In this document: in pieces, positions 1-12,181 of the stretch | Numbering within the stretch: position 1 is the stretch's first letter | Layout of the letters: each line of letters starts with the position of its first letter | Origin: Epithemia pelagica | Taxonomy: Eukaryota > Bacillariophyta > Bacillariophyceae > Surirellales > Surirellaceae | Direction of reading: 5' to 3' | NCBI GenBank assembly: GCA_946965045.2 | Contig: OX337238.1 | Location: forward strand, 2,170,001 to 2,234,000 | DNA length: 64,000 nt | Translations under genes and position numbers: made by a program | Notes under the pieces: model-generated | What the model saw: the letters and a program-made list of their open reading frames with translations, nothing else | Told to the model about the DNA's origin: nothing | The model's database searches: none

Positions 1-520
1 AATGCTCTGTAATCGATTTCTGCAAATTGAGACATCGGTGGTCAATCTTGTGGCATATATCAGAATTTCTCCGCATTGGGTGGATCGGCCGACGTTGGTG
101 CATAAAAGCGACTGAAAATCGCTTATGTACATGAACGGATCATAATATTTTCAAACGGTCGTGTGTATTTACTTAATCCAATCCAGCCTGCCGGGTTAGA
201 TACCAACGGTGATAGCAGCGATTGGAATTCAAACACTGTGTCAATGCCGAGGATACCGACACTGTCGACATTAGAAAGGAAATGACAATCATTCAAACCC
301 ATGTACCAATGTTCCATCTGACAAGTATGATGTACTTGAAACCACCTATGCTCATCTTCATACGTTCTCTAAACGACCATCGTTCAAACACAGAGTTTAT
401 GATTCAAACATGGAGCATTCCAGCGTTTGAATTTGAATGGTTGTCCATCAGAGGTCTTGTTGTCACCCTGCTCTTGTTCACGTCCTTGTCATAAATCAGA
501 CGGAGCATCCAAGATAAACG
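1..520. other. No supported gene
   Basis: Short open frames exist on both strands here, but none shows a recognisable motif or a convincing start. This is probably the 5' flank of the gene beginning at 521. Confidence 0.4.
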
Positions 521-2513
521 ATGGCAGGAGTCACCACCAGAAATGCAGCTCCAACGAGGCGTCGACCCTTAGCAGTCCGAAATGCAAACTATGGAAGTAA
601 TCAGAAAGAGGTTGAACGACAACGAAGAAGCATCTTGGCAGCAGTGGCAACAAGAAATAAAGAGAATCTTCCTAACAAGGACGGGACAATTACAAACAAA
701 GATGCTCTTATTGCAGCAGCCAATGGAGGTTTAGTACTCCAAGAAGATAGTTCTGATGACGAGGAAGAAGAGGAACAGATCTCGATGAACAACGATCAAG
801 CACAAGCACAAGAAGGCACAACTGTGGAAGGGAGTGGTAATCTTTTGGAGCAGGCAACAAATTCAGAAAGAGATGGAGCCGATGTGACTTCAGCAGATGA
901 TAGCAATAATGAACAGGGTGGGCTGAGAACACAACCATCATCTGGTTTTGCGCAACCAACAAACACGGCAGTTAATAACATGGAGGAGGACGACGTCGGT
1001 GTAAATATTCTCACTGGACCTGAAATGCAACGAGCATTGCAGAATATGGGCAATGGACCCAGTGAGTATGATGGAGATGATTTTGATCCTAATGAGAGAC
1101 ATTTTCCTGCTGGAGGACTTGTCAGTAAGTTGTTAGATGCACAAAATAGAGGAGGACAATTTGTCGGTGAGACGGCTCTAATGACGGGGGTGTTTGTGGG
1201 TTGAATGCATCAGGTGATACCTTTGCTAACGACGTTTCTTCCCTTTCGGATATGTCGTCATCTTCATCATCTACTTTGCTAACAACAGGGCCTGATCAGG
1301 CGATGGAAACTCTTCTACAAGACGATATTCAAAATCAGTTGGCACAGGAAACACAGACAACAACAGTACACCATAATCAATCATCTTGCCCGACAAGTAC
1401 GATTGTAACATCCACTACACACAAAGGTTCTGTCGAAAAGGACAAGAATAAGAAGCAAAAGCCGAAGAAAAAGCCTGAGGTGGTATCGGAGAAGTTCTTT
1501 GATACATTTGTTCGGAAGGTGGCATGGCGTTATGTCAAGTATTTCTCCATGTCCGAAGATACTAAGGCAGATCCGAATGGTCTTTGGGGGAAGTATGGCA
1601 AAACATATTTTACTGAGCACTATTTCAAAGGCAAAGGCATTACGGATGCAAAACAACAAGAGGAGTGGTGGATTGAACATTCACCTTATATGCTTGACAA
1701 GTTCCGAAGCAAACGATCAAATGTTCTGGCTTCCATGCGAAAAGCATTTATAAGTAAGTGTCAATCGAAGAGTGAATGTGTTGGTTCATCATGTCGTCTT
1801 CTCATAAAGAGATGTGAGATAATTTGTTGCTGAATCTAGAACATGTGGGTCTTGATCTATGGCGTGACAGTAATTTCCAGCGGAGGTATCCATGCCTTTT
1901 GAACGACTGTGAAGACTTTGGGCCAATGCCTACCCTGGAAGAATTTCTGTTATTGAGAGGAGAGAAGTGTGACAACTATGCCTATTCATATCTCTTGCAA
2001 TTGTTTGGTCCATGTGTCTATGGTGAGAATATGCATAAAACCGTGATTGATTTCAATTTTGGTGACCACACTGAGCAGCAGGGAAAGGAACATTGCGAAA
2101 AGGCCTTGAAGTTATTCACTTCAAGTGACGAGGCATTCATATTGACCATCCTTGTGGATTGCTGGGATGTGTGGACTCACATGGGCAAGACCACTTTCAA
2201 GGCGAAACTATTTGAATTAAATCCAAGGTGGTACAATGAAAATGGTGTTGATCAAATGATTGATACATCCTCAGCAAGGTATCCTCGCTTCAAATATTCA
2301 GGCAGTTGGAACTCAAGTCGATGTATGAATGAGGATGGTATGGACTATTTTGAGGATATGGAAGAGAAAATCGCTCGTGAAGACAGAGCAGGCGACCGCG
2401 GTATCTGGTTCATGATGTTTCTCAATGGGCAATATCGCTCTCGAATGGGGTATGCAGATGATGATGCTGTGACAAGGCCTTCTAAAAGGCCACGAAAACG
2501 GTCGTGGCAGTGA
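521..2513 (+). CDS. Three-exon orphan protein, about 605 aa
   Basis: I do not recognise this gene. Three open blocks in different frames join cleanly through two short GT-AG introns. Exon 1 is 521-1124, the intron 1125-1213 starts GTAAGT and ends CAG. Exon 2 is 1214-1753, the intron 1754-1839 starts GTAAGT and ends TAG. Exon 3 is 1840-2513. Both junctions split a codon after its first base and keep the frame, which supports the model. The first ~300 residues are low complexity, with acidic, Ser-rich and Lys-rich runs. The C-terminal ~300 residues look globular, rich in W, Y and F, with motifs such as WRYVKYFSMSED and GLDLWRDSNFQRRYP, and end in a basic tail that could be a nuclear localisation signal. 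No transposase triad or enzyme motif is evident. It could be a lineage-specific nuclear protein or an old mobile-element gene. Confidence 0.7.
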
Positions 2514-3048
2514 TTGATCAGAGTGACAATTGGTTTCATTTCATATACTACTCCTATATAGCTACATGTATTGTGTTCCATTCATTCGCTGGTTGTTAGT
2601 GGGAGTGTGTGCATGGTGTTAGTTAAATGCACTGTGTTCAACTTGCTTGCACTTGATGCTGGAGTAATGCGCATGATGGTGATGTGACACAATCAAGGAT
2701 GAGTGCATACATAGGAGGGTATGTGATGACTGTTGGTTCTTGACTGTGCATGAAGGTGGAGGGATGTGATGACTATTGGTTCTTGACTGTGCATGGTGTT
2801 GAAGTTGGTGAAATGTGGGTCATGCGCTTGCTGGTTCTGGAAAGCACATTTTTAGTAATAACGTGAGGAAGGGCCATGCGCATGTTCTTGTAGGTGTGCG
2901 CATGTTCTTGTAGGTGTGCGCATGTTCTTGTAGGTGTGCGCGTGTCCTGCGCGCGGATGATTCTAGTAGGATGCGCTTAGGGGTGCTTTCTTATCGATAA
3001 TTAAACCGCCATAAACTGGCGTACCGTTCCTTCCTTAGATGCTACCCA
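2514..3048. repeat. Intergenic stretch with short tandem repeats
   Basis: No gene seen. A 20-bp unit (GCATGTTCTTGTAGGTGTGC) is repeated about three times head to tail at roughly 2879-2938. A ~33-bp phrase containing TTGGTTCTTGACTGTGCATG occurs twice, near 2719 and 2765. I could not find a 5' LTR for the Copia coding region that follows. Confidence 0.6.
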
Positions 3049-4194
3049 TTGGGAGGACCCCATTTCCGTGAAGACAATAAGCAAGTATTTAGGCTCCTTA
3101 GTGACTTGGTCAAGGAACAGCCTGCTACATGGATTCAGCCGTATATGGCTTCGCAAGATGGCCGACGGGCTTGGACGGCACTGGTTGATCACTTTGATGG
3201 AGGAGGGCAGAAGGAAAAACGTATCTCCAAGGCCGAGGCGATCTTGACGACGTTGTCCTACAACAACGAACGTGTCTATAGTTTTGAATCCTATGCTGCT
3301 AGACTCCTGAAGGCCTTTCGGACACTCGAGAATACGCCGAACCGTCGTACTCCCTCGAATCAGGTTAAGATCTTAATTGACAATATTAAGATTTCGTCTG
3401 CAGAATTCGCGGTCATTAAAGGACACGTCCGAGCCAACTTTCGAGCCAATCTCCATGGTGCTATCGAATATATCTCTCGGGAAGTCTCAGAACTTTTTCC
3501 CGACGTCATGGCAGGGACCGGTGGCCGCCATCGTCATCGGTTTGTTTCGGAAACCACCTCATCGTCACGCCCTCGACAATTCAACGGCCTTACACATAAT
3601 GGTAATGGCGTGTATCATTTTTATGGTGTGGATGTCACTGACGTCCAGCGACGTTTCACGTCGCAGGAAATGCACACTCTTGGTCCGGCCGGCCAAGCAT
3701 ACATTCACTCCGAAAGGGCTCGGATTCGTGGCCAGGACCATCATGGAGGTCGTGGCAATTTCGGTGGTCGGGGACGTGGTCATGGCAGCCATGGCGGCGG
3801 TCGTGGTCGCGGCGGACAAGGTCGTGGTGGTTACGGCGGCGGACGAGGGATTTCCGAAGTTGACACCAGCGGTGATACTGTCATTACTGACATCACCAAT
3901 GACCAGACCAGGGCATCACAAGGGGGACAGTCAGAGCAAAATGGCGAACGGGGAAGCCATAATGGGCGTAGATTCGGGGCAGGGGCTTATGGGCAACAAA
4001 AGGAAACCAGGGACAAGGGGAGAGCCAGAGCCAAGGGCAAAGCAGAAACGTCAGCACCATCACGTGTGGGCCGCAGAGGCGAATTGGGAAAATGGAGAAG
4101 GGTTGGTTGTTGGAAAAGGGAAACGGGAGCACACTCGGAAGGAATGAAATGGATACCATGGCGGATACCTGCTGTGCAGGGACACCAGCGGTGA
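3049..4194 (+). pseudogene. Copia Gag with RGG-rich tail, frame broken
   Basis: This frame encodes a Gag-like capsid protein: an alpha-helical region of ~165 residues with motifs such as FREDNKQVFRLL and GQKEKRISKAEA, then an RG/GG-rich low-complexity tail at about residues 230-270 that probably binds RNA. The frame is open without a clear ATG, and the N-terminus looks incomplete or starts upstream. The first repeat unit (3862-4180) carries two extra bases compared with the later units (an AAAAGG versus AAGG difference near 4000). This pushes the frame off the protein read in later units. Together with the amplification it disconnects Gag from protease-integrase. Confidence 0.7.
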
Positions 4195-5131
4195 TACTGT
4201 CATTACTGACATCACCAATGACCAGACCAGGGCATCACAAGGGGGACAGTCAGAACAAAATGGCGAACGGGGAAGCCATAATGGGCGTAGATTTGGGGCA
4301 GGGGCTTATGGGCAACAAGGAAACCAGGGACAAGGGGAGAGCCAGAGCCAAGGGCAAAGCAGAAACGTCAGCACCATCACGTGTGGGCCGCAGAGGCGAA
4401 TTGGGAAAATGGAGAAGGGTTGGTTGTTGGAAAAGGGAAACGGGAGCACACTCGGAAGGAATGAAATGGATACCATGGCGAATACCTGCTGTGCAGGGAC
4501 ACCAGCGGTGATACTGTCATTACTGACATCACCAATGACCAGACCAGGGCATCACAAGGGGGACAGTCAGAACAAAATGGCGAACGGGGAAGCCATAATG
4601 GGCGTAGATTTGGGGCAGGGGCTTATGGGCAACAAGGAAACCAGGGACAAGGGGAGAGCCAGAGCCAAGGGCAAAGCAGAAACGTCAGCACCATCACGTG
4701 TGGGCCGCAGAGGCGAATTGGGAAAATGGAGAAGGGTTGGTTGTTGGAAAAGGGAAACGGGAGCACACTCGGAAGGAATGAAATGGATACCATGGCGAAT
4801 ACCTGCTGTGCAGGGACACCAGCGGTGATACTGTCATTACTGACATCACCAATGACCAGACCAGGGCATCACAAGGGGGACAGTCAGAACAAAATGGCGA
4901 ACGGGGAAGCCATAATGGGCGTAGATTTGGGGCAGGGGCTTATGGGCAACAAGGAAACCAGGGACAAGGGGAGAGCCAGAGCCAAGGGCAAAGCAGAAAC
5001 GTCAGCACCATCACGTGTGGGCCGCAGAGGCGAATTGGGAAAATGGAGAAGGGTTGGTTGTTGGAAAAGGGAAACGGGAGCACACTCGGAAGGAATGAAA
5101 TGGATACCATGGCGAATACCTGCTGTGCAGG
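3862..5131 (+). repeat. Four tandem copies of a 317-bp unit
   Basis: Units start at 3862 (319 bp, two extra bases), 4181, 4498 and 4815 (317 bp each), each opening with GACACCAGCGGTGATACTG. The copies are nearly identical. The unit covers the end of gag and the start of protease. Because 317 is not a multiple of three, each junction changes frame, so the same 139-aa shadow recurs in each unit. Confidence 0.95.
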
Positions 5132-7235
5132 CATGAACTGGACTTTAATTGAGACCACTGGAATGGAGTGTTCGGTGAGCGACTTTGCTGGGAATGAAGT
5201 GAATGGTGGGCAGGTACCCGTGGCCACTTGTGCGACGTTGGTTCGAGAGCCGAAAAGTGGGGTGGAGTTCGTGTTGATCGGGCATCAGATGTTATGGTTC
5301 GGACAGAAGTTAGTTAAGACTTTGTTAAATCAGAACCAAATTCGCTTTGCGGGACACACGGTAAAGGACGACCCGACTCGCGCAACGACGGATGGGTTCG
5401 GGATTTGGGCTGACGGGTTGCACATACCTTTCGCAATCCAAGGCACGACAGTTTTCTTTGAGTCCCGTGCACCCACATTCAAGGAAATCGAAGAACTGCC
5501 GTGCGTTGTTATCACACGACAGGAACTGTGGGACCCAAGAAAGGTCGACCTTACGACACATGATGCGAGCCCGCATATCGAAGCGTTTGGGGAAACAGAA
5601 GCTGGAATCGGTCATGTCTCAGCATTGCTCACACCTACAGGGATCAGTCGGGAATTGGCTGCACGCCCGAGCGTCAAGCAAGTGGAAACGTCGCGCCACT
5701 CGCAAGTCACGCCAGAAGCACTCAGTCGCAAATGGAAGGTCGGGTTGGAAACTGCGCGAAACACCCTCCGAGTTACCACCCAACAGGGGATCCGGACGGC
5801 GGTTTCGCCGATCACACGCAGGTATCGGGTAGACAACTTAGCTCTACATCGCCATCGCTTGGATGCAAGGATCCACACGGACACATTGTTCTCGAAGACC
5901 CTTTCACTCTCCGGGAACAAATGTGCCCAGGTCTTTACGGACGGGCAGTATACCGCCGTTTACCCTTTGTCGACGAAGTCCCACGCAGGTCAAGCGCTTG
6001 CACAATTTATCGATGAAGTTGGGATTCCGGATCGACTTACGGCTGATCTAGCTGGAGAACAAACTGGCATGTCTACCTTATTTTCTAAATTGGTCCGTCA
6101 CCACCGCATCGACATGAAATGGTGCGAAAAGGGAACTGGGAAACAGAACCACAAGGCAGAACGTGAAATCGGACTCCTCAAGCAGCGGTGGCGGCGTCGC
6201 ATGGCTGATTTGCAGGTCCCAAAACGACTTTGGGACTATGGTTTGGTTTATGAAGCAGGTATCCTCAGCCGCGTCGCCCGGGGACAAGATGGCAGAACAG
6301 GGTTGGAACGACTAGCTGGTAATACCCCAGACATTTCGGAATGGCTGGATTTTGCTTTCTTTGACGTAGTCTGGTACCATGACAACTCGAAAGGAGACAC
6401 CACCGACGAGCAACCGCACCTTGGGCATTGGTTGGGGATAGCACACCGCATCGGTAGCGATTTGTGCTATTGGGTACTCACGAAAGCAGGCAAGGTTATC
6501 GCTCGCACTACTGTGCAGCATGTGACCCAGCAGGACATGGACGACTCAGGAATAAGGGAACGAATCCGACAATTCAAGTTGATTGTTGGGGAACGGTTGA
6601 ATGACCAGAACTTTACCGACCACGGAGCGTCTGGGCCCGGATACCTAGAAGATGATACAGATTTGGACTCGGAAGAAGAAAGACGGGGACGGACGGTAGG
6701 CGTGATACCGACCGATGAGGAATACGGAGCAATGATCCAAGAGGAAACAAAGGAAGCAGACAAATACGGTGATGGGTACGACGAATACGTGGGTGCCGAG
6801 ATAAGGATGGATATAGGGGGTGAGGAGTTGGTCGGAACGGTGATAAAAAGGCAAAAGGGGTTAGATGGAAAACCAATTGGGAGGCGGCACAATAATCCTC
6901 TCTTTGACACCAGGACTTACTCGGTGAAGTTCCCAGGTGGGGTGTTGCATATGTACACGGCAAATGTCGTGGCAGAGAACTTGCACGCACAGTTGGACAG
7001 TGAGGGTAGACGACATCTCATGATGAGAGAGATTATCGGGCACAGGAGAAACGGGGACGCCGTGGAACGCAAGGATGGGTTCGTGCTCTCTTCGAACGGA
7101 AACAAACACCCGAAAAGGACGACCAAAGGGTGGGAGATCGCAGTTGAATGGAAGAACGGGGACCAGCAGTGGGTCCCATTGAAAGATGTGAAAGAGGGAT
7201 ACGCAATCGAATTGGCGGAATATGCGGTCGCCTAA
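5043..7235 (+). pseudogene. Copia protease-integrase part of pol, ends at a premature TAA
   Basis: The start carries the protease-like signature seen in diatom Copia elements (residues ~23-60, ANTCCAG then CxVSxF-like spacing). The integrase core lies at about residues 290-420, with FTDGQYTAV for the first catalytic Asp, RLTADLAGEQ for the second, and a KQNHKAEREIG helix carrying the catalytic Glu. The frame stops at TAA 7233-7235, but the same frame is open again straight afterwards and continues to 9137 with the expected integrase-RT linker. The stop is therefore a nonsense mutation, unless it is read through. Residues ~590-640 resemble a small beta-barrel reader-like module near the integrase C-terminus. 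Confidence 0.75.
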
Positions 7236-9137
7236 GGGATCGAACAAGAGCCAGCGTTCCACTGGTGGGTACCGCAGGTACTGAATCATCTGCGACGGAT
7301 AGTTAAGAAGGTAAAGAAAAAGTATTGGCGGACGACGAAGAAGTACGGGATTCAACTACCTCATTCCGTGGAAGAGGCACTCAAGATAGACAAGGTTACT
7401 GGAACTACCTATTGGCGGGACGCTATAGATAAGGAACTGCGGGTAGTGAAGGTAGCTTGGGAAGCCAGGGACGACCTCGATCTAGGAGAAGTGAGAGCAG
7501 GGCGACAGCTGATTGGCCACACAGAAATATCTTGCCACATGGTTTTCGACGTGAAGATGGACCTGACTCGGAAGGCAAGACTCGTCGCAGGAGGGCATAT
7601 GACTGACGCGCCGAATAGCTTAACGTATTCGAGCGTGGTGAGCCGCGATTCGATCCGGGTGGCATTTCTGGTCGCCGCATTGAACGGACTACGCATATTG
7701 GCATGTGATATTGGAAACGCGTACTTGAACGCGCCATGCAGGGAAAAGATATGGTTTCTGGGCGGACCAGAGGTAGGGAAGGAGTTCCAGGGTCGAATAT
7801 GCTTGATGGTGAGGGCACTCTACGGCCTGAATTCCTCCGGAGCGAGTTGGCGGGCCACCATGATGGCGTTGCTTTACGAGATGGGCTTCAAGGATACACT
7901 GGCTGACCCTTGCGTACTACGGCGGAAGTCGAAAAGGAAGAACGGAGAGGAATACTACGAGCTTATTTTGGTATATGTGGATGATTTACTATTGGTTAGT
8001 GATGATCCGGAGCCTGTGTTGAATGAGATCGACAAGAAGTATAAAATCAAGGCAGGTAGTTTGGGTGAGCCTGACATATATCTTGGCGCGCAGATATATC
8101 GGCATAACCTACCCGATGGTTCGTGGGCCTGGGGAATGAATAGTGAGAAATACGTTGGCAATGCAATTAAGATCGTCGAAGGGATGCTAAAGGACGACGC
8201 ATCAGGGAAACACCTCAAGACGACGGCGAAGGTGCCTGTACCGACAACATATAAACCAGAACTTGATGTGAGTCAAGAGTTAGACAAGGAATTGACAGCA
8301 CGGTATCAACAACTGATTGGGATTCTGCGCTGGGCCGTCGAGCTCGGACGAGTGGATATCTACCTGGAGGTGTCACTCTTGTCGCAATATTTGGCAAACC
8401 CGAGACAGGGACATCTCGAAGCTGCATACCACATATTCGCTTATCTGAAGACACACCCAAAGATGAAACTGGTGTTCGATCCGAAAGATGTTGATTTGGA
8501 TGAATCGTGCTTCGCACAAGTGCAGATGAGCGAGTGGAGAGAGTTCTATGGAGATGTGGCCGAAGAGCTCCCTATTAACATGCCGGTGCCGCTTGGGAAG
8601 CCGATCCAGGTAACATGCTTCGTCGACGCAGATCACGCCGGTAATTTGGTGACAAGACGGTCACACAGCGGAATCCTGATCATGCTGCAAAATGCGCCCA
8701 TCTTGTGGTACTCTAGGCGGCAAAATACGGTCGAAACATCAAGTTTTGGCAGTGAGTTCGTGGCAATGAGAATCGCGAAAGAAATGATCGTGGCGATCCG
8801 ATACAAGTTGCGAATGTTTGGCGTACCTGTTGTTGCACCTGCTAATCTGTTATGCGATAACCGCGGTGTGGTCAAGAACACAAGCTTGCCATCCTCTGTA
8901 TTGTCGAAACGGCACAATGCCATTAACTACCATGCCGTCCGAGAAGCGGCTACGGCTGGGATTCTCCGTGTGGGAAAAGAGGATACGGAAACCAACATTG
9001 CTGACCTTTTTACCAAGATGTTGTCACGGGACCGCCGGAACGAGCTATTATCACAGTTCACTTACTCGTCTGCATTTGGTGCATCGGGTCCGCCGACACT
9101 GGCATCACGTACAATTCCCAACCCCGCAAGCTTATAA
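7236..9137 (+). pseudogene. Copia reverse transcriptase-RNase H part of pol
   Basis: This is the same frame as the preceding block, after the in-frame TAA; the first in-frame candidate start is near 7368. The RT domain shows the Copia signatures DIGNAYLNAP and YGLNSSGASWR, and the YVDD catalytic box at 7973-7984. The RNase H domain follows, with VDADHAGN near 8626, SSFGSEFVA, CDNRGVVKN near 8854, and the terminal NIADLFTKML motif. Downstream of 7235 I see no further stop or frameshift, so the lesion is local. Confidence 0.8.
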
Positions 9138-9767
9138 GACAAGATCCTTGTTGAGTCTCTTGCGGGGACTGTCCGAATGACCTTGTAGCGGGATTGGGAA
9201 TCACGGGTGTAAGGGAATGGTCATTACCTCGTACCGAATTACTACTTTTGGGGAAATCTTCGTTCGTAGTGTAAGCTTAGTCTTTTAGGAACTGGTTTGT
9301 ACGAAGAGTATAAGACACGTGTGCGTGTAGCTACTCATTTGGGTCATTGATTGGAGTGTACTCCTATACGTTTGTGGCTACCACACGGTGGATCTTGGAT
9401 CGGACCACCTAGGGCTCCCGTACGTCCGACGGACGATCCACAAGTCAAAGCTCCCCAGCGGGCGGATCACGAACCGGAAAAGATCGCTATCAAGCGAGTC
9501 AAAAGATACTTCTTTTCTCTTTTGTTCGTTTGTTCCTATTGCTACCTTGGGATTTCCATTGAGGCATTGTCATCTTCATCATCATCAGCAGCAGCAACAA
9601 CAACCGGACTCTCGCAGAATCATGGCGTTTTCTTCCACTTGTGCGATGTTCCTCCTCTCCATGGTGTCCATGGCAGCTTCTTCCCAATAGTTGTCTTGTC
9701 AGTGTGCATTCCCAAGTTTAACCCTATCCCTAAAAACAAAAGTTTCCCCAAATGTCTCTCATTTCGC
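9138..9767. other. Between Copia and element 1; possible 22-codon signal-peptide-like ORF
   Basis: This may hold remnants of a 3' LTR, but no partner was found. At 9622-9690 a short ORF (MAFSSTCAMFLLSMVSMAAS...) has the look of a signal peptide. It could be the first exon of a host gene disrupted by element 1, which begins 88 bp downstream. I cannot extend it into a gene. Confidence 0.25.
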
Positions 9768-9777
9768 TATGAAGCCC

Positions 9778-9905
9778 TACCCCCAAGCAGGGGTGAGTTG
9801 TCTGGTCGCGCATGAATCGTGTATTTTGAACAATTCGTATACTCACCCCCATGGCGCGAGAGGACAAAATTGGCGATTTCTCGAGGGTGATACAAAACTC
9901 ATTCT
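9778..9905 (+). repeat. Left TIR of element 1
   Basis: About 125 bp, an imperfect inverted match to 17382-17508. It contains GGGGTGAGT near its outer edge and the inverted motif ACTCACCCC about 60 bp further in, so each end can fold on itself. It finishes with the shared phrase CTCGAGGGTGATACAAAACT. Confidence 0.85.
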
Positions 9906-10155
9906 ACCTCAACACATACACCACGGTGCCAATTTGCTGAGGTACCTTTCTTCCACTGCCAACGTTTCAATCTCTCTGTAAACCACTTGGGATTATCTTC
10001 TATACATACAAGAAGGTGTGGGAGTTCTGGTTTTGCGACTGAAAGGTTCCTTCACGTTGCCCAGTTCACCAATCCACCCCATGCTTTCGTTCTTCACACA
10101 AGGCGACTCTGACCCATACAAAACAAGCCTTTCCCAACCTCCTCCATAGAATCAA

Positions 10156-12152
10156 ATGCCTTCCAACACCCCAATTCTTCCTCCCGATGATGACGACGAC
10201 ATCACTTCCCCAGACGATGCAATCAAGCAAGCTTTCATCGACTGGCATGGCAAGACAGCCCGTCCATGGCAAGTTACTGCATGTGCAGAACTCCTTCGAC
10301 GCCATGTTGAACACCCTCCCGACCGTATGCTCCGCCCTCTTCTTCTTATCCGGTCCACTGGTGGTGGGAAATCTGCTGTTCGGGACATCACGGGGATTCT
10401 ATGTGGTGGTATCATGTTAAAAATTGTTCCTTTGCTAAGTTTGGCCGCAGACCAAACCTCTAAGCTTCTTCAACTATCCATCGATCAGACTTTGTTCCAC
10501 CGGTTTAAAGTCTTCAACCTTGACGTTATACGCTCCGCATCCTTAAACAACGAGTTACGGAACCACCTCGAGCAACTGAAAAGCGACGCCGATTGCAAAA
10601 CCATTGTGTCTTTGTTCTCTTCACCACAAAAGATAACAAAAGACCCCCATTGGCAACAAACCATCGCATCATGCTGTATGAATGGTACCCTACGGTTGCT
10701 TGCAGTAGACGAATGTCACCTCTATGCCGCCCATGGCATGGAGTTCAGAGAGGAGTTCGGAGAGCTTCGTAAATTTTTGTTTCGCTGGTCGAAAAACGAA
10801 TTCAATATCCCATCCCAGTTCTTTTCATGACAGCAACGGCCTCCAAGTCTATGGTACAAGATTTGGAGCAACTCACAGGTTTACCTGTCCATCCTACGAA
10901 TGACATGATGTGGCCCCAATATCATTCTGGAGTGCAGCGCCGGAATGTTTTCCTCGATATCTCCTTCAATGCATCACCTCATCGACGAGTCAAATCAGAA
11001 TTGCTTAAGCTTTGCCGGACCCCGGGTGGCAGGAAGTTAATTGTATACTCCAATTCACGCAAAGGCATTGTCCATTTATATAACAAGAGCCGGAATGTGT
11101 TGAACCTCGCGGGTATACAGAAAGATCTGCTCTTGGTACATGGTAACATGTACCGAGAGCAGAAATTTCATCACACTGATATGTTCATTGGCAAACCTTT
11201 GTTGGACGAATGTCCCACTACTAGGCTTCCCTTGTGATTTGATCCGGTGGCCCTCTTCGCTACTGCTGGGGCTACGAGTTCTGGTTTGGACTGTCAAGAG
11301 GTCGACAAAGTCATATTTCAAGGCTTTCTGGCTACGATAGAAGATCTCCTCCAATGTTCAGGAAGGTGTGGTCGGAGTGCAGAAGCGCATCCAGGGAACT
11401 CGTCATTCACCATGGTCATCTCGCTCAACAGTCTTGTAGCGTTGATGACTCGCATATTCATCATTCCTAAATACGAAGCTGCTAAAGCCACGAAAGAAGC
11501 TACAACCAACCCCACAGATGCTTCTACATCAGTTTCCTCAGCCCCTACTACGAACATATTGTCAATGGAAGAACTGGCTAAGCGTCAATGGGAGAAATTA
11601 AAGGAAGTCCTGTACCTTGTCTGCATCAATAATGGCCAATGTATCCACTATCAATTGGAACGACTCATGTTGCATCCATATGTGGATCCTGTAAATGACA
11701 TGGATGAATGTTGTGACGGTGCTTGTTGGCGTTGTTCCGTGGCACCTGTTTCGACCCCCCTTGATTGTCCCATCAACAAAGATCGCTTAAAGGAGTATCT
11801 CGTTGCAATCTTTATCACTGCAAAGCTCCCTGCGTCGCAATTGTCTTTACACCGTGACTGTTTTTTAAATGAACTCCTGAATTACGAGACACCTGGCCTT
11901 AAGGGAAAACCGATCAAAAACTTTCACAAAGCTGTATTTGGGGTGAAGACGGTGCAGACAGCCCGTCCAAGGACGAAAGCCCTAATTCTAAAATGCTTTG
12001 CAGCCGAGATACTGGAGCCCGAGGTTGATGGGTACCATTTACGTGCAAAGCTGGGCTATTCTAATAATGGCAACCCGAGGTTGAACGATGACAGCGCTTG
12101 GGTAGGCTTTTTGTTCATTGAAAAAGACAAATCAGACGATAGTGAATCTTAA
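10156..12152 (+). pseudogene. RecQ-like superfamily 2 DNA helicase, broken
   Basis: Three open blocks together make one RecQ-type helicase. Block 1 (10156-10830) carries Walker A STGGGKS at 10354-10374 and the DECH Walker B box near 10708. Block 2 (10827-11237) opens with motif III (MTATAS) and has the second RecA lobe. Block 3 (11238-12152) carries motif V (ATSSGLD) and the motif VI box (QCSGRCGRS), then a Cys-rich segment (CCDGACWRC) where RecQ has its zinc-binding region. Blocks 1 and 2 are joined by a frameshift at about 10790-10815. Blocks 2 and 3 are in the same frame but separated by TGA at 11235-11237. The helicase would unwind DNA in the nucleus; its place inside element 1 suggests a role in transposition or in repair of excision gaps, which is inference. 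Confidence 0.8.
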
Positions 12153-12181
12153 CATGAAATTACTAATGCATTACTTGTTTC

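Larger units (their letters stand above)
3049..9137 (+). mobile_element. Decayed CoDi-type Copia retrotransposon (no LTR pair found)
   Basis: The order gag, protease, integrase, reverse transcriptase, RNase H is the Copia order. Coding is broken by a frame-shifting 317-bp tandem amplification at the gag/protease junction and by an in-frame TAA at 7233-7235. I could not match a direct repeat 5' of 3049 to sequence after 9137, so either the LTRs are diverged or one is missing. A purine-rich run near 9188-9200 could be a polypurine tract, but this is weak. Probably non-autonomous. Confidence 0.8.

Noticed and set aside
222-494. 90-codon ORF near the left edge
   Set aside because: No motif, no clear upstream signal and other frames are open too; chance ORF cannot be excluded.
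3862-5131. Four regular repeats that might suggest a CRISPR array or satellite
   Set aside because: The units are 317 bp, almost identical throughout with no spacers, and lie inside a Copia coding region; a eukaryotic genome is also unlikely to hold CRISPR.
9622-9690. Signal-peptide-like 22-codon ORF as a real secreted microprotein
   Set aside because: Too short to support alone and no downstream exon could be joined.
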